DNA of 39,940 nucleotides from BS150m-G50 sp964501185 [NCBI: uncultured Bacteroidia bacterium] (GTDB lineage Bacteria; CAIWAD01; BS150m-G50), in assembly GCA_964501185.1 (NCBI GenBank), contig CAZCRT010000028.1:1-39940 (forward strand), given 5' to 3'. The position numbers and the translations under genes were made by a program. The notes below the pieces were generated by a model that searched no databases, was not told the origin of the DNA, and worked only from the letters and a program-made list of their open reading frames with translations. Below are positions 9,298 through 19,517 of the stretch, one piece after another (position 1 is the stretch's first letter; each line of letters opens with the position of its first letter).

Positions 9298-10611
9298 CTA
9301 CTCTATTCCGGTAACCAGACTCAGCTTTCCACAGGCCACGACTCCCAGAGGCCTTCCTTTCATCTGCTCACCATCAAATGGAGTATTTCTGGACCGCGAA
9401 AGCCCCCGTTCCGCCAGATAGGTCCACTCCTGTAACGGGTCAATCAGTGTCAACTCTGCGCGTCCTCCCTGCTCAATCCGAACTTCCGGTAACGGGAAAA
9501 TCTGACGTGGTGTTACCGAAACCTGGTGAATCCACTGTTCCAGAGTAATGTGTTCAGGTTGAATAAGTTCGCGCCAGGCCAGTCCCAGGGCTGTCTCAAG
9601 ACCGATTATACCGAAGGGGGCGAAATCGTACTCCCGGCATTTATCCTCCCAGGTGTGGGGTGCATGATCAGTTACGATAATATCCAGAGTTCCATCACTG
9701 AGGCCCTCAATAACTGCCGCTACATCTTCTGCACCGCGAAGTGGTGGAGACATTTTGTAGTTGGGATTGAAGCTGGACACTTCTTTATCTGTCAAAGTGA
9801 AGTGATGAGGAGTAGCTTCTGCAGTAACCCGTACTCCCCTGGCTTTTGCTGCCCGTATCATTTCGACGGAGCGTAGAGTTGAAACATGTGCCAGATGAAC
9901 TGCTGTGCTATCGTATTCCGCCATCAACAGCTCCCGTGCGGCCATCAGATCCTCAGCCAGTGTGGGAATACCCACCAGTCCAAGGCGTGTTGATATCTCA
10001 CTCTCGTTCATCACCCCTGCACCGAAAATAGTATTATCCTGACAGTGTGATACAATTGGCAGCTTCAGCATATCGGCATATTTCATCGCGTTGCGCATAA
10101 CTGCAGCGCTCTGCACACAGTGTCCGTCATCACTGAAACCGGCAATTTCTGTCTCAGCCAGATCTGCCATCTCAACGATATCTTTTCCATCCAGTCCATA
10201 GGTAATAGCTGCAATGGGGTAGATGTGAACAGGTGCTTCACGTGTGCGCTCACGGATCAACTGTGCCACACCCCGATTGTCCACAACCGGTGCTGTATTT
10301 GGCATGGCGCATACAGCCGTGAAACCACCTGCAACCGCAGCTCTGGCACCGGTAGCGAGTGTTTCACGAGTTTCAAATCCAGGTTCCCGCAGGTGGACAT
10401 GGGCGTCCACCATTCCTGGAATTATCATCTTTCCCCTCAGGTTAACTGTTTCAGTCTGTTCGGTCGGCAGGTTTTTACCTACTGCAGTAATGACCTCCCC
10501 TTCGAGCAGCAGATCTACTTCATCATCGAGACCGGTCTGGGGATCAATAACATGAGCGCCCTGCAACAGCAGCTTGCCGTATGTTTTTGAATCAATGCTC
10601 AGCTTATTCAT
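9298..10611 (-). CDS. Dihydroorotase, class I
   Basis: The protein has 437 residues from the ATG at 10611 (MNKLSIDSK), which overlaps the pyrB stop by eight bases. An ORF start 19 codons upstream lies inside pyrB and is unlikely. The enzyme makes or opens dihydroorotate in UMP synthesis. The metal-binding motif DAHVHLREPG lies near 69-78, histidines of SHCQDN and LAHVSTLRS follow, and the catalytic Asp sits in VTDHAPH near residue 317. It follows pyrB in a pyrR-pyrB-pyrC operon. One GTGATACA copy lies antisense at 10047. The 300-base stretch to alaS contains no clear terminator. Confidence 0.95.
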   Translation of the reverse strand: MNKLSIDSKTYGKLLLQGAHVIDPQTGLDDEVDLLLEGEVITAVGKNLPTEQTETVNLRGKMIIPGMVDAHVHLREPGFETRETLATGARAAVAGGFTAVCAMPNTAPVVDNRGVAQLIRERTREAPVHIYPIAAITYGLDGKDIVEMADLAETEIAGFSDDGHCVQSAAVMRNAMKYADMLKLPIVSHCQDNTIFGAGVMNESEISTRLGLVGIPTLAEDLMAARELLMAEYDSTAVHLAHVSTLRSVEMIRAAKARGVRVTAEATPHHFTLTDKEVSSFNPNYKMSPPLRGAEDVAAVIEGLSDGTLDIIVTDHAPHTWEDKCREYDFAPFGIIGLETALGLAWRELIQPEHITLEQWIHQVSVTPRQIFPLPEVRIEQGGRAELTLIDPLQEWTYLAERGLSRSRNTPFDGEQMKGRPLGVVACGKLSLVTGIE

Positions 10612-11536
10612 GGACAGCCTTCCCTCCCAACAATAAGAAAAGTACCGACATTCTGACTGCGACACCATTGGTCACCTGATCAAGAATTACAGAATGTTCA
10701 CTATCAGCCACATCACTGTCCACTTCCACACCCCTGTTGATTGGCCCCGGGTGCATAATGGTCAGATTCACCTGCGCATTTTTTTCCAGCCGCTCCCGTG
10801 TGATACCGAAGTAGTTACGGTATTCTCTTGAACCCGGGAAATAGGAATGTTTGTGACGCTCCAGCTGTATACGCAGTATATTCAGTACATCACTGTTGCT
10901 GATTGCCTCGTCCAGATCAGTGGTAACATCCACTCCCAGGCGGTCTACATGACGTGGCAACAGTGTAGAAGGACCACATACTGTGACTTTTGCACCCAGG
11001 GTCTGCAGGCCGTGAATATTGGACAATGCAACACGGGAGTGGAGAATGTCACCGACCAGCGCTACTCGCAGGCCGTCAAGTGAGCCATACTTCTCCCTGA
11101 GAGTCATCATATCCAGCAGCGCCTGGGTGGGGTGTTCGTGAGCACCATCACCCGCATTTATCATCACAGCATCTAGATGCTCTGAAAGAAACTTAACCGC
11201 GCCGGGTGTACTGTGACGCATCACAACTGCGTCAATCTTCATCGCCTCGATATTACGGGCAGTGTCCAGCAGGGTTTCACCTTTCTGAGTCGAAGAGCTA
11301 CCTGCGGAGAAATTCACGGTATCAGCCGAAAGCCTTTTCTCAGCCAGTTCGAAAGAGATACGGGTACGAGTGGAGTTCTCAAAAAAGAGATTGACCACAG
11401 TCACACCCCTCAGTGTGGGGACTTTCTTGATCGGCCGTTCCAGCAGATTCTTGAACTCACGGCCGGTGTCAAGAATCTCCTCCAGTTCCGCACGCGACCA
11501 CCCTTCCAGTCCCAGCAAATGTTCATGTTGCAGCAT
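10604..11536 (-). CDS. Aspartate carbamoyltransferase catalytic chain
   Basis: The protein has 310 residues and joins carbamoyl phosphate to aspartate. The carbamoyl-phosphate site FFENSTRTR lies near 51-59, HPTQALLDMMT near 137-147, and HPGPINRG near residue 265. No pyrI regulatory chain is adjacent. Its ATG overlaps the pyrR stop by one base (TGATG) and its stop overlaps pyrC by eight, so translation of the three is probably coupled. Control through pyrR is likely from the operon order. Confidence 0.97.
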   Translation of the reverse strand: MLQHEHLLGLEGWSRAELEEILDTGREFKNLLERPIKKVPTLRGVTVVNLFFENSTRTRISFELAEKRLSADTVNFSAGSSSTQKGETLLDTARNIEAMKIDAVVMRHSTPGAVKFLSEHLDAVMINAGDGAHEHPTQALLDMMTLREKYGSLDGLRVALVGDILHSRVALSNIHGLQTLGAKVTVCGPSTLLPRHVDRLGVDVTTDLDEAISNSDVLNILRIQLERHKHSYFPGSREYRNYFGITRERLEKNAQVNLTIMHPGPINRGVEVDSDVADSEHSVILDQVTNGVAVRMSVLFLLLGGKAVHE

Positions 11537-12090
11537 CAGTCATCCCCCTCCATCTCAAGTAAATACACCGCGTCTCTTTCGTCCGTCTCCTGCATCTGTA
11601 CCCGGACCTCCTCCCCTTCAGCAGTGGGGATATTACGGCCGATAAAATCTGCCCGGATCGGCAGCTGCCGGTGTCCACGATCAACCAGTACCGCCAGTCT
11701 GATGTTCTCCGGGCGTCCGATATCCATTACAGCATCCAGAGCGGCTCGAACCGTCCGTCCAGTATAGAACACATCATCCACCAGCACCACATTCAGTCCT
11801 TCCAGCTCAAAGTGAATATGCGTCCCATTCAGCTCCGGCTGGCGCAGGCGGGTACGAAAATCATCCCGGTAAAAAGTGATGTCGAGCCTTCCCATCACTG
11901 GTGCGGTTTCCTCAATCTCACTGATTACCTGCGCAATCCGTTCGGCAAGATATACACCACGCGTTTGAATACCGATTATGGCCAGTTTGTCGACGCCATG
12001 ATTCCACTCCAGGATTTCATGCGCCAGCCTCCGGATTGTGCGCTGCATATCCTTTGCGTCAATCAGGCAGGCCTTTTCCTTAAAGGTCAT
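11536..12090 (-). CDS. Bifunctional pyrimidine operon regulator / uracil phosphoribosyltransferase
   Basis: The protein has 184 residues from the ATG at 12090, preceded four bases upstream by GGGAGGA. The in-frame ATG at 12102 lies on the other side of that site and is disfavoured. The type I phosphoribosyltransferase PRPP loop VVLVDDVFYTGRTVRAAL lies near residues 93-110. RRLAHEILEWN near the N-terminus and the basic GRLDITFYRDDFRTR fit PyrR. In Firmicutes it binds pyr mRNA with UMP and causes attenuation. It is first in the pyrRBC operon, but I cannot find a convincing antiterminator/terminator pair in the leader, so the mode of control is open. Confidence 0.94.
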   Translation of the reverse strand: MTFKEKACLIDAKDMQRTIRRLAHEILEWNHGVDKLAIIGIQTRGVYLAERIAQVISEIEETAPVMGRLDITFYRDDFRTRLRQPELNGTHIHFELEGLNVVLVDDVFYTGRTVRAALDAVMDIGRPENIRLAVLVDRGHRQLPIRADFIGRNIPTAEGEEVRVQMQETDERDAVYLLEMEGDD

Positions 12091-12475
12091 AGTTCCTCCC
12101 ATGTATATGAAAGTACAACATTGAATATTTCATCTGTAGATAGACAGCTATGCTTGTCAGCGATACAGCGGTAAATCCGTTTTGTGTAGAGTCAGTGGCA
12201 AAAGCCATTGAAGGGGATTTGCAGTCTGGAAATAAATCGGCGCGGATTGTACTTACAGGTATGAAAGTGTAGTACTCACGATTCATCACTTCCTTGCCGC
12301 CTCACTGGACAGATTTAAAGGAAATCAGGGTTTGGGTGCTGTCAGTCAATTCAAGATAATAGCAGTAGTTGACTCTGCAAGTGAATCTCGTGAGAGTAGC
12401 TGTTTTCCTCTGTTATTTTTCGTATTTCCTAGAGAATACATATCTGAAACTCATCTGCCAGTATGATTGCCGTTC
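12091..12475. other. Leader of pyrRBC and 3-prime flank of the MFS gene
   Basis: This 385-base stretch holds no gene that I can support. On the minus strand it carries the pyrR leader with the GGGAGGA ribosome-binding site near 12095-12101. Small inverted repeats such as GGCTTTTGCC (near 12200) exist, but no stem followed by a U run is seen, so classical PyrR attenuation is not evident. No strong -35/-10 pair was found. Confidence 0.5.
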
Positions 12476-13774
12476 TCAGATCTCCGGATGTTCCGCTTCT
12501 ACAGACACAGCGGGTTCGATTTGCATGCGCTTATCCCAGCTGCTACCCCGCCAGCTCTGCAGCAATCCCCACAGTATCCCGGGGATCAGCAACCAGGCGC
12601 CAAGTCCAAATGTGAGTTGTCTTACAGACAGGATACCACCATCCAGAAGCATACCAACACCGTAGTTGGAACAGGCAATCGCCACCGTCAGTAGTGCCAT
12701 CTCTGCAGCAAACACTCTACCACGGTAATGGTCCGGAACCATCAACTGCAGACTCATTGTAGAGAACACCCACATCAGTGATCCCCCGATATGCGCGATA
12801 ACCACCCAGATAAGGCCACCGGTAATACCGGCAACACCACTGAAAAAGAGATAGGCGCTTCCATTAATGATGAATCCCGCTGTGACCATCCAGCGAATCA
12901 TACGGGTTGTCTCACGAAAGAAGTACCGTACCAGTATCGGCCCTACTGCTGCGCCGACTCCTCGTGCAGCAAAGAGCAACCCCAGTGTAATCTCTCCAGA
13001 AAAGCGGCCTGCCAGCAGCTCTTCGCCAAACAGTGTCAACAGCAGCATCAATCCACCGGCGATTCCCCAACCGGTTTTTACCAGTACGGTAGCCAGCACT
13101 GCGGGATTGTGCCCCAGAAAGGCGAACCCTTTGATCATATCCTCGAAGCCCAGCCAACGCATCTTCTTCTTATGCTGCAGATGGGTACGGGGAACACGCG
13201 CCTGAAGGATGAACAAGGCGGATAATAAAAAAGTGGCACTGTCTATCAGAAAAACCATTCGGAAGCCGGTGCTGGCAATCACCAGTCCGCCCAATGCAGA
13301 GCCAAAAGCAAGCATAACAGACCAGGTTGCACCACCCAGAGCATTGGCAATGAGCAACTGTTTTCGTGATACAATATTGGGAACACTTGCAGAACGGGCC
13401 GGGTCAAAAAACGAACCGATACTCATGGAGAGAAAGAGAACAGCGTACAGGAGCCAGATATCGCTGCCATCCCGCACAAGAAGAAATAGCAGTACTACGC
13501 CGGCACGCAGAATGTCACTGGCAATCATCACCCGCTTGCGATCCAGACGATCAGCTACTACTCCCGCAACAGGTCCCAGAAAGAAAGCAGGTAACATACG
13601 CGCGATAAAAACACCACCCACCATCAATCCCGAACCGGTGAGACGGTGAACCAGCACCAGCAATGCTACTGAGTTAAACCAATCCCCGAACAGGCTTACC
13701 ACCTGCCCCAGCCAGATGAAGCGAAAATTCCGGTTTTCCCGCAGGAGGCTTATGTAACCGAGCGAGTTGTGCAT
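12476..13774 (-). CDS. Major facilitator superfamily transporter, EntS/macrolide-efflux-like
   Basis: The protein has 432 residues and about 12 transmembrane helices. The N-terminal segment RNFRFIWLGQVVSLFGDWFNSVALLVL and the loop GVVADRLDRKRVMI (motif A between helices 2 and 3) match the MFS_3 group of drug and siderophore exporters. SFFDPARSASVPNIV near residue 125 is also typical of that group. Substrate cannot be told from sequence. It appears to be a single gene with its own start region, which contains copy C of the intergenic repeat. A GTGATACA copy lies antisense at 13366. Confidence 0.88.
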   Translation of the reverse strand: MHNSLGYISLLRENRNFRFIWLGQVVSLFGDWFNSVALLVLVHRLTGSGLMVGGVFIARMLPAFFLGPVAGVVADRLDRKRVMIASDILRAGVVLLFLLVRDGSDIWLLYAVLFLSMSIGSFFDPARSASVPNIVSRKQLLIANALGGATWSVMLAFGSALGGLVIASTGFRMVFLIDSATFLLSALFILQARVPRTHLQHKKKMRWLGFEDMIKGFAFLGHNPAVLATVLVKTGWGIAGGLMLLLTLFGEELLAGRFSGEITLGLLFAARGVGAAVGPILVRYFFRETTRMIRWMVTAGFIINGSAYLFFSGVAGITGGLIWVVIAHIGGSLMWVFSTMSLQLMVPDHYRGRVFAAEMALLTVAIACSNYGVGMLLDGGILSVRQLTFGLGAWLLIPGILWGLLQSWRGSSWDKRMQIEPAVSVEAEHPEI

Positions 13775-13800
13775 TCAAATTCCAGCTTTCAGGATGATTA

Positions 13801-13848
13801 TCTATGCTCAGTGAGAGTGTCTTCTGAAAACGGCAACGGAAGCATCGG
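13801..13848. repeat. Intergenic inverted repeat, copy C (MFS upstream region)
   Basis: A degenerate copy of the 9135 element. The right arm AGCATCGG (13841-13848) is intact, the left arm is reduced to ATGCT (13804-13808), and the centre TGTCTTCTGAAAAC resembles the others. On the minus strand it shares an upstream extension (AATACACTAAG) with copy A. It ends about 30 bases before the ATG of the MFS gene. Confidence 0.65.
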
Positions 13849-13926
13849 CTTAGTGTATTACTTAGAGAACGACTTCGACACTTCAGTCATTTTCATCAAC
13901 ACTATAATGTTATGTTTGTATCACAT

Positions 13927-14757
13927 TCAAGCTTCTGCTGACATGCGGGATCGCCAGACAAGTAGAACAACACCCAGCAGTATCATGCCGAGACAGAGCA
14001 GCTGTCCCATGCTGAAGTGATTGAGAAACAGACCGAGATGTGCGTCAGGTTCCCGGAAATACTCGATGAAGAAACGGACGGTGCCGTAACCGATCAGATA
14101 GAGACCGATGAGAAAACCTCTGAATGGAGCGCGGGGGCGCCACCACCAGATCAGCAGAAAGAGAAATAACCCTTCCAGTCCGGCCTCATAGAGCTGGGAT
14201 GGATGACGTACCAGATGATCGGGATCGTGTGGAAAGAGCATGCCCCAGGCCACATTTGTAGCACGTCCATAGAGTTCACCGTTGATAAAATTCCCCAGAC
14301 GGCCGAAAGTATACCCCAGGGGTACAACGAGTGCAGCCAGATCACCCAACCGCCAGAAATCTACACCACCACGTCTTCGGGCAAAAAATAACAGCGCAAA
14401 GATGACTCCCAGCAGACCTCCATGATAGGACATACCTGAGATGCCTGTAAAAACAATACCGTTGTCAAAACGAACAGGAGAAATTATCTCCAATGGATGA
14501 AAGAAGAACCAGACAGGATCGTAGAAAATCACGTAACCCAGCCTTCCACCTGCTATCACTCCAACCAGACACTGGAAAAACAGGTCTCCCATCTCCTTTT
14601 CCTTAACCACTGTCTCACCATGACGCAGTCGATACCGTACCAGCACCCAGGCCAGGGTGAAAGCGGCTACATACATGAGTCCATACCAGCGCAGCTGAAA
14701 GAACCCCAGGTCCAGTGCTACTGGATTAAGGTGATAAGGTATTGTTTGCCAGGTCAT
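13927..14757 (-). CDS. Prolipoprotein diacylglyceryl transferase
   Basis: The protein has 276 residues and moves a diacylglyceryl group from phosphatidylglycerol to the lipobox cysteine of prelipoproteins in the inner membrane. It has seven predicted membrane segments. The Lgt signature GRLGNFINGELYGR lies near residues 150-163, SYHGGLLG near 108-115, and HPSQLYEA near 183-190. Lipoproteins at 27449-28207 and 32688-33620 in this window are possible substrates. A GTGATACA site lies two bases past the stop codon. Confidence 0.97.
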   Translation of the reverse strand: MTWQTIPYHLNPVALDLGFFQLRWYGLMYVAAFTLAWVLVRYRLRHGETVVKEKEMGDLFFQCLVGVIAGGRLGYVIFYDPVWFFFHPLEIISPVRFDNGIVFTGISGMSYHGGLLGVIFALLFFARRRGGVDFWRLGDLAALVVPLGYTFGRLGNFINGELYGRATNVAWGMLFPHDPDHLVRHPSQLYEAGLEGLFLFLLIWWWRPRAPFRGFLIGLYLIGYGTVRFFIEYFREPDAHLGLFLNHFSMGQLLCLGMILLGVVLLVWRSRMSAEA

Positions 14758-14802
14758 AGATAATCAAGATTCCTTTGTTGTGCCACGTTCTGAGGTCAGA
14801 TA

Positions 14803-14851
14803 CCGATGCTCAGCAATGATGTCCTTTTGAGAAAGCTGGATTAAGCATCGG
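14803..14851. repeat. Intergenic inverted repeat, copy B (lgt upstream region)
   Basis: Eight-bp arms CCGATGCT (14803-14810) and AGCATCGG (14844-14851) enclose a centre with TGTCCTTTTGAGAAAG, close to the centre of copy A. It lies 46 bases upstream of the lgt start and 113 bases past the ogt stop, again intergenic and in the same orientation as the other copies. Confidence 0.8.
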
Positions 14852-14964
14852 CCCACAGCTTCGACCAGATTGAAATCTCTCGAGAGCAAGTCGAAACAAC
14901 ATCTCTGGTCGCTTCAGTTATTACTTAGAGAAGCTATTCTGTGACGGTCATTATTGGTGTAATA

Positions 14965-15453
14965 CTATAGAATAGCTCCCTCCAGATGCAGGAGATGTGC
15001 TTTCAGCTCTACACCACCTGCATACCCGACCAGTTTCTGATTCCTGCCCATTACCCGATGACAGGGAACTAATATCGGCAGTGGATTAAGGTGCATAATC
15101 TGACCTATCGCCCGTGCTGCTCTTGGTCGCCCGACTCTGGCAGCCAGTTCTCCGTAGGTTACGGTTGTACCGCGTTCTATCTGCGTCGCTGCCAGCAGAA
15201 CCTGACGTGAGAAAGGCTGTGCCACTAAATCCAGGGCGAAGGGAAGTTGCATATGGTGCAAACGCCCCCGGCAATACTCCTGCAACTGCTGACGACTGTG
15301 CCACAGTACCGGATGATCGGTGGGTGCGGGTTCAGCTTCACCACTCGCTATACAGCCGGGAGTTGCACTGATGCTGATCTGCAGCAGAGCAGAGTCGGAA
15401 GCCACCAGATAGATCGCGCCCAGCGTATGTGCCTGAAACTTCAACCAGAACAT
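14965..15453 (-). CDS. Methylated-DNA--protein-cysteine methyltransferase
   Basis: The protein has 162 residues and repairs O6-alkylguanine by transferring the alkyl group to its own cysteine. The reaction centre PCHRV is at 130-134 (Cys131), preceded by NPLPILV and by the arginine-finger helix RAARAIGQIMHLN. TVTYGELAARVGRPRA is the usual winged-helix segment. The N-terminal domain is short and divergent, as in many Ogt proteins. It starts 12 bases after the barrel gene and is probably the last gene of the long minus-strand run. Confidence 0.94.
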   Translation of the reverse strand: MFWLKFQAHTLGAIYLVASDSALLQISISATPGCIASGEAEPAPTDHPVLWHSRQQLQEYCRGRLHHMQLPFALDLVAQPFSRQVLLAATQIERGTTVTYGELAARVGRPRAARAIGQIMHLNPLPILVPCHRVMGRNQKLVGYAGGVELKAHLLHLEGAIL

Positions 15454-15465
15454 GACGACCTCCTT

Positions 15466-17235
15466 TCAGAAGCTGACCTGCCAATTCAGTTGGTAAATCC
15501 AATCCAGTCTGGTGGCAACCTGCACACCCCAACTGTAGACCATTCCGGTCTGAAGTGTGAGACCTCCTGCACGCGTCAGCTCCACCCTTCCGTTAATCTG
15601 GCGTAATCGACGCCGCAGACTTCGATCATTTTCCTCGGCACTGTTATAATTCCAGTCATGCCGTTGCAGGAAATGCAGGCGGCTTTGCCACCACCATAAA
15701 GCATTGTGCTGATGACTCCAGCTGACAACAATGTGATTCTCATCAGCGCTATGTGATCTGTATTCAATATGGTCCTCATAATTGTAAAGACCACCATCCT
15801 CATAGCTGGCACTGAGATTTAGTTGCAATGTATCATGATCCTGTGGAAAAAAACAGATTGCGTGATTTGCACGAAAGCCCCGCTCAATATGACTGCGGAG
15901 ATTGTTGCCTGTTTCATAATGATAACGTCGCCAGGCGCTCAACATCTCCAGCCCACCTTTTAACTCCCACCTGCTCCAGGGATGAAAGCGCAGCTGCTCT
16001 CCCAGCACCAGATTGACCGCGGTATGATTATTATCACTCTTGTCAGCATAGATGTTGTTCAATTCCCGTGACCGAAAAACCAGTGAGAGTTCATTGCCCC
16101 ATCTCGGCCTGTAGAAATGATGTTTCATTGAACCACGCAGCAATCGTTCGTCGCGGTAATCCTGATCTGTGATTTCATTCTGAAGCGCGCCACTCCCATA
16201 AAGGTCTGTATCATGACGTAACCTGTCTATCATACCGGAAAGCTGCAAAGTGTCGCTGAACCAGAGTGGCAGGGCTGCTTCCAACCGCAACAGGTTACGA
16301 TTGATTTTCGAGAACCGACGATCCTCGTTCAGTTCTGCCTCAGCTGTATGCCGTTGCAGGGAAAACGTGGAACGCAATCGCAGGCCACCGTAGTGATAGT
16401 GATGTCGCAGTTGCTGTTCCCAGCCAAGGCGACGATGGTTGTCCTGGCTCTGTTCAAGTCGACTGAACTGGATGCTGCTGACCGCAAACACGGTAGTGTT
16501 ATCATTGACGCGGTAGGAGAGATTGTTTGCCGCCTGTTCCTGCAGCGCTTTGCGTTGTGATGACCCCGCTACCCAATCCTGTGTTGACTGGTCGTAATCA
16601 AGACTAAGTGTGAGTTGATCCTGTACGAGCTCATTCAGAACAAAGGAACCATTGCTGCTCAGCAACACCTTTCGTTCACGATAGTCACCGGGATTCTCCA
16701 TCAGCAGCAGAAGACGGGAATCAAGTTGCCCCTGCTGCAGTGCATCAACCTGGAATGCCGGGCCATAGCTGTGATTATCATCACGCAAACGTGATACAGC
16801 CCCACCGGTCAGATCGAGTTTCAACTGCTGCCATTGCAAACGACCTCCCGAAAGGAGGGTGCCGTCGAATAGCTGTCTGCCATCTCGTTCGTGATAGAAT
16901 TCACTGTGCTGTTCCAACAACAGACCTACTCCCGGCAATAACTCCTTTGTCAGAGCAATCTCCTGGTGGTTCTCCTGCTTAAGATTGGTAGAAGTGAGAT
17001 TATGAAAACGGGAGTAGCTCTCCAACAGTTGATACTGGAGTCCCGATGAGGTGCTGTCACTGTAACAGGCTGTCAGTCGGGAACGACGATCCGCCGGTGT
17101 CTGTGTTGAGTTGATTACAAGGCTGTCCCCACCCGCTGTCACAAAAGCCACAGCAGCGATAGTGTCTGTCAGCAACAGGATGACAGTAACAAGCGGTAAC
17201 ACCCGCCTGCAGCTATTCCAACCGCTCAGACACAT
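15466..17235 (-). CDS. Predicted outer-membrane beta-barrel protein, unknown function
   Basis: The protein has 589 residues from the ATG at 17235. This start gives a signal peptide with a basic CRR, a hydrophobic core LPLVTVILLLTD and a small-residue end near residue 30. It overlaps the end of the DUF502 gene by 23 bases. The body is rich in alternating polar and aromatic residues (WQW, HHYHYGGLRLRS, ELSLVFRS) and ends in NWQVSF, with the terminal Phe expected of BAM-inserted barrels. Many short strands separated by charged loops suggest a large barrel of perhaps 20 or more strands. I recognise no family. It has one GTGATACA copy. Its place after ftsB and DUF502 may be incidental. Confidence 0.65.
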   Translation of the reverse strand: MCLSGWNSCRRVLPLVTVILLLTDTIAAVAFVTAGGDSLVINSTQTPADRRSRLTACYSDSTSSGLQYQLLESYSRFHNLTSTNLKQENHQEIALTKELLPGVGLLLEQHSEFYHERDGRQLFDGTLLSGGRLQWQQLKLDLTGGAVSRLRDDNHSYGPAFQVDALQQGQLDSRLLLLMENPGDYRERKVLLSSNGSFVLNELVQDQLTLSLDYDQSTQDWVAGSSQRKALQEQAANNLSYRVNDNTTVFAVSSIQFSRLEQSQDNHRRLGWEQQLRHHYHYGGLRLRSTFSLQRHTAEAELNEDRRFSKINRNLLRLEAALPLWFSDTLQLSGMIDRLRHDTDLYGSGALQNEITDQDYRDERLLRGSMKHHFYRPRWGNELSLVFRSRELNNIYADKSDNNHTAVNLVLGEQLRFHPWSRWELKGGLEMLSAWRRYHYETGNNLRSHIERGFRANHAICFFPQDHDTLQLNLSASYEDGGLYNYEDHIEYRSHSADENHIVVSWSHQHNALWWWQSRLHFLQRHDWNYNSAEENDRSLRRRLRQINGRVELTRAGGLTLQTGMVYSWGVQVATRLDWIYQLNWQVSF

Positions 17236-17845
17236 CTTCGCTCTCTTCCAGGCTGATGGAACCGGCGGCGATAATAACCCGCATGGCATCAGCAACCGAT
17301 AGTGGAATTCTTTTGACCTTACGTTTGGGAATAAACAGCAGGAAACCGGAAGTAGGGTTGGGTGTTGTAGGTAGAAATATGGAGTAGCAGTCTTCCGGTA
17401 ATGTCCTCTGCATCATCCCGCGTGTATCCTGGGTTATAAAACCGATTACCCAGCTGTCAGGTTGTGGATATTCAATCAATACAGCGTCACGAAACATCTC
17501 CCGCTGACTCTCATCACTCAACACCGCTTCCCCGATCTGCTTGATCGAGGGGTAAATCTTGTTGAAGATCGGAATCTTGTGAGACAGTTTCTGCCAGAAA
17601 CCAGAAATCTTCCGTCCCAGATAATTCTTGGCCAGAACGCCAGTAACCAGAACCAGCAGAAGCAGGACTATCAGCCCTGCCCCGGGGATATAGAACGGCA
17701 TGATTTTTATCAACCAGGGCTTAAGAATGGCATCAAGTTTTTCAAAGAGTAACCAGAGAATCCAGATGGTCAACGCCAGCGGTGCCAGCACCAGCAGTCC
17801 GGCAATAAAGTTACGTCTGAGCCAGCCGAACCACCCTCTACTCAT
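17213..17845 (-). CDS. DUF502 family membrane protein
   Basis: The protein has 210 residues. It has two N-terminal membrane helices (about 10-33 and 50-70) and a soluble part. GLLVLAPLALTIWILWLLFEKLD, the segment IPIFNKIYPSIKQIGEAV near 91-108, and LPTTPNPTSGFLLFIPK near 145-161 are typical of the family. The biochemical role is unknown. Members are widespread in diderm bacteria and plants (COV1-like). The start overlaps the ftsB-like gene by eight bases. Confidence 0.92.
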   Translation of the reverse strand: MSRGWFGWLRRNFIAGLLVLAPLALTIWILWLLFEKLDAILKPWLIKIMPFYIPGAGLIVLLLLVLVTGVLAKNYLGRKISGFWQKLSHKIPIFNKIYPSIKQIGEAVLSDESQREMFRDAVLIEYPQPDSWVIGFITQDTRGMMQRTLPEDCYSIFLPTTPNPTSGFLLFIPKRKVKRIPLSVADAMRVIIAAGSISLEESEDVSERLE

Positions 17846-18149
17846 CCTCGTTCTCCTCTGATTTCAGCTGAAACTCATAGACAGTCTCACCGGGATAGAT
17901 AAATCCCAGTCGTCGCGCCTCCTGCTCGATAGCCAGCGGATCCTCATTTTCCAATGCTTCGATTTTCTGTTCAAAATGCTGCACAAGTAGATCGAGTGAA
18001 TCTATGCTTGCTTCCAGAGCGGTGACGCGTGCTTTGCTGCGGAAATAAGCGATAGGGCCGCTGTCACTGGGCAGAACAACAAGCCCAAAGACGATTACCA
18101 CAATAATGATACCCAGTCCACGGCGCTGCCGCTTCGATTGCAGAATCAT
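17838..18149 (-). CDS. FtsB/DivIC-type septum formation initiator
   Basis: The protein has 103 residues. A basic cytoplasmic start (KRQRR), one membrane helix (about 12-28) and a coiled coil (about 38-68, ALEASIDSLDLLVQHFEQKIEALE) are followed by EQEARRLGFIYPGETVYEF, the conserved DivIC/FtsB ending. With FtsL and FtsQ such proteins activate septal peptidoglycan synthesis. Only one base separates it from the enolase stop. Enolase followed by ftsB is a common bacterial gene order and supports the call. Confidence 0.88.
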   Translation of the reverse strand: MILQSKRQRRGLGIIIVVIVFGLVVLPSDSGPIAYFRSKARVTALEASIDSLDLLVQHFEQKIEALENEDPLAIEQEARRLGFIYPGETVYEFQLKSEENEDE

Positions 18150-18150
18150 T

Positions 18151-19503
<1,353 letters not shown>

Positions 19504-19517
19504 CTAATAACCAGCAT

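Noticed and set aside
12091-12475. PyrR-dependent attenuator in the pyrR leader
   Set aside because: No stem followed by a U run and no clear anti-antiterminator was found, so I do not call it.
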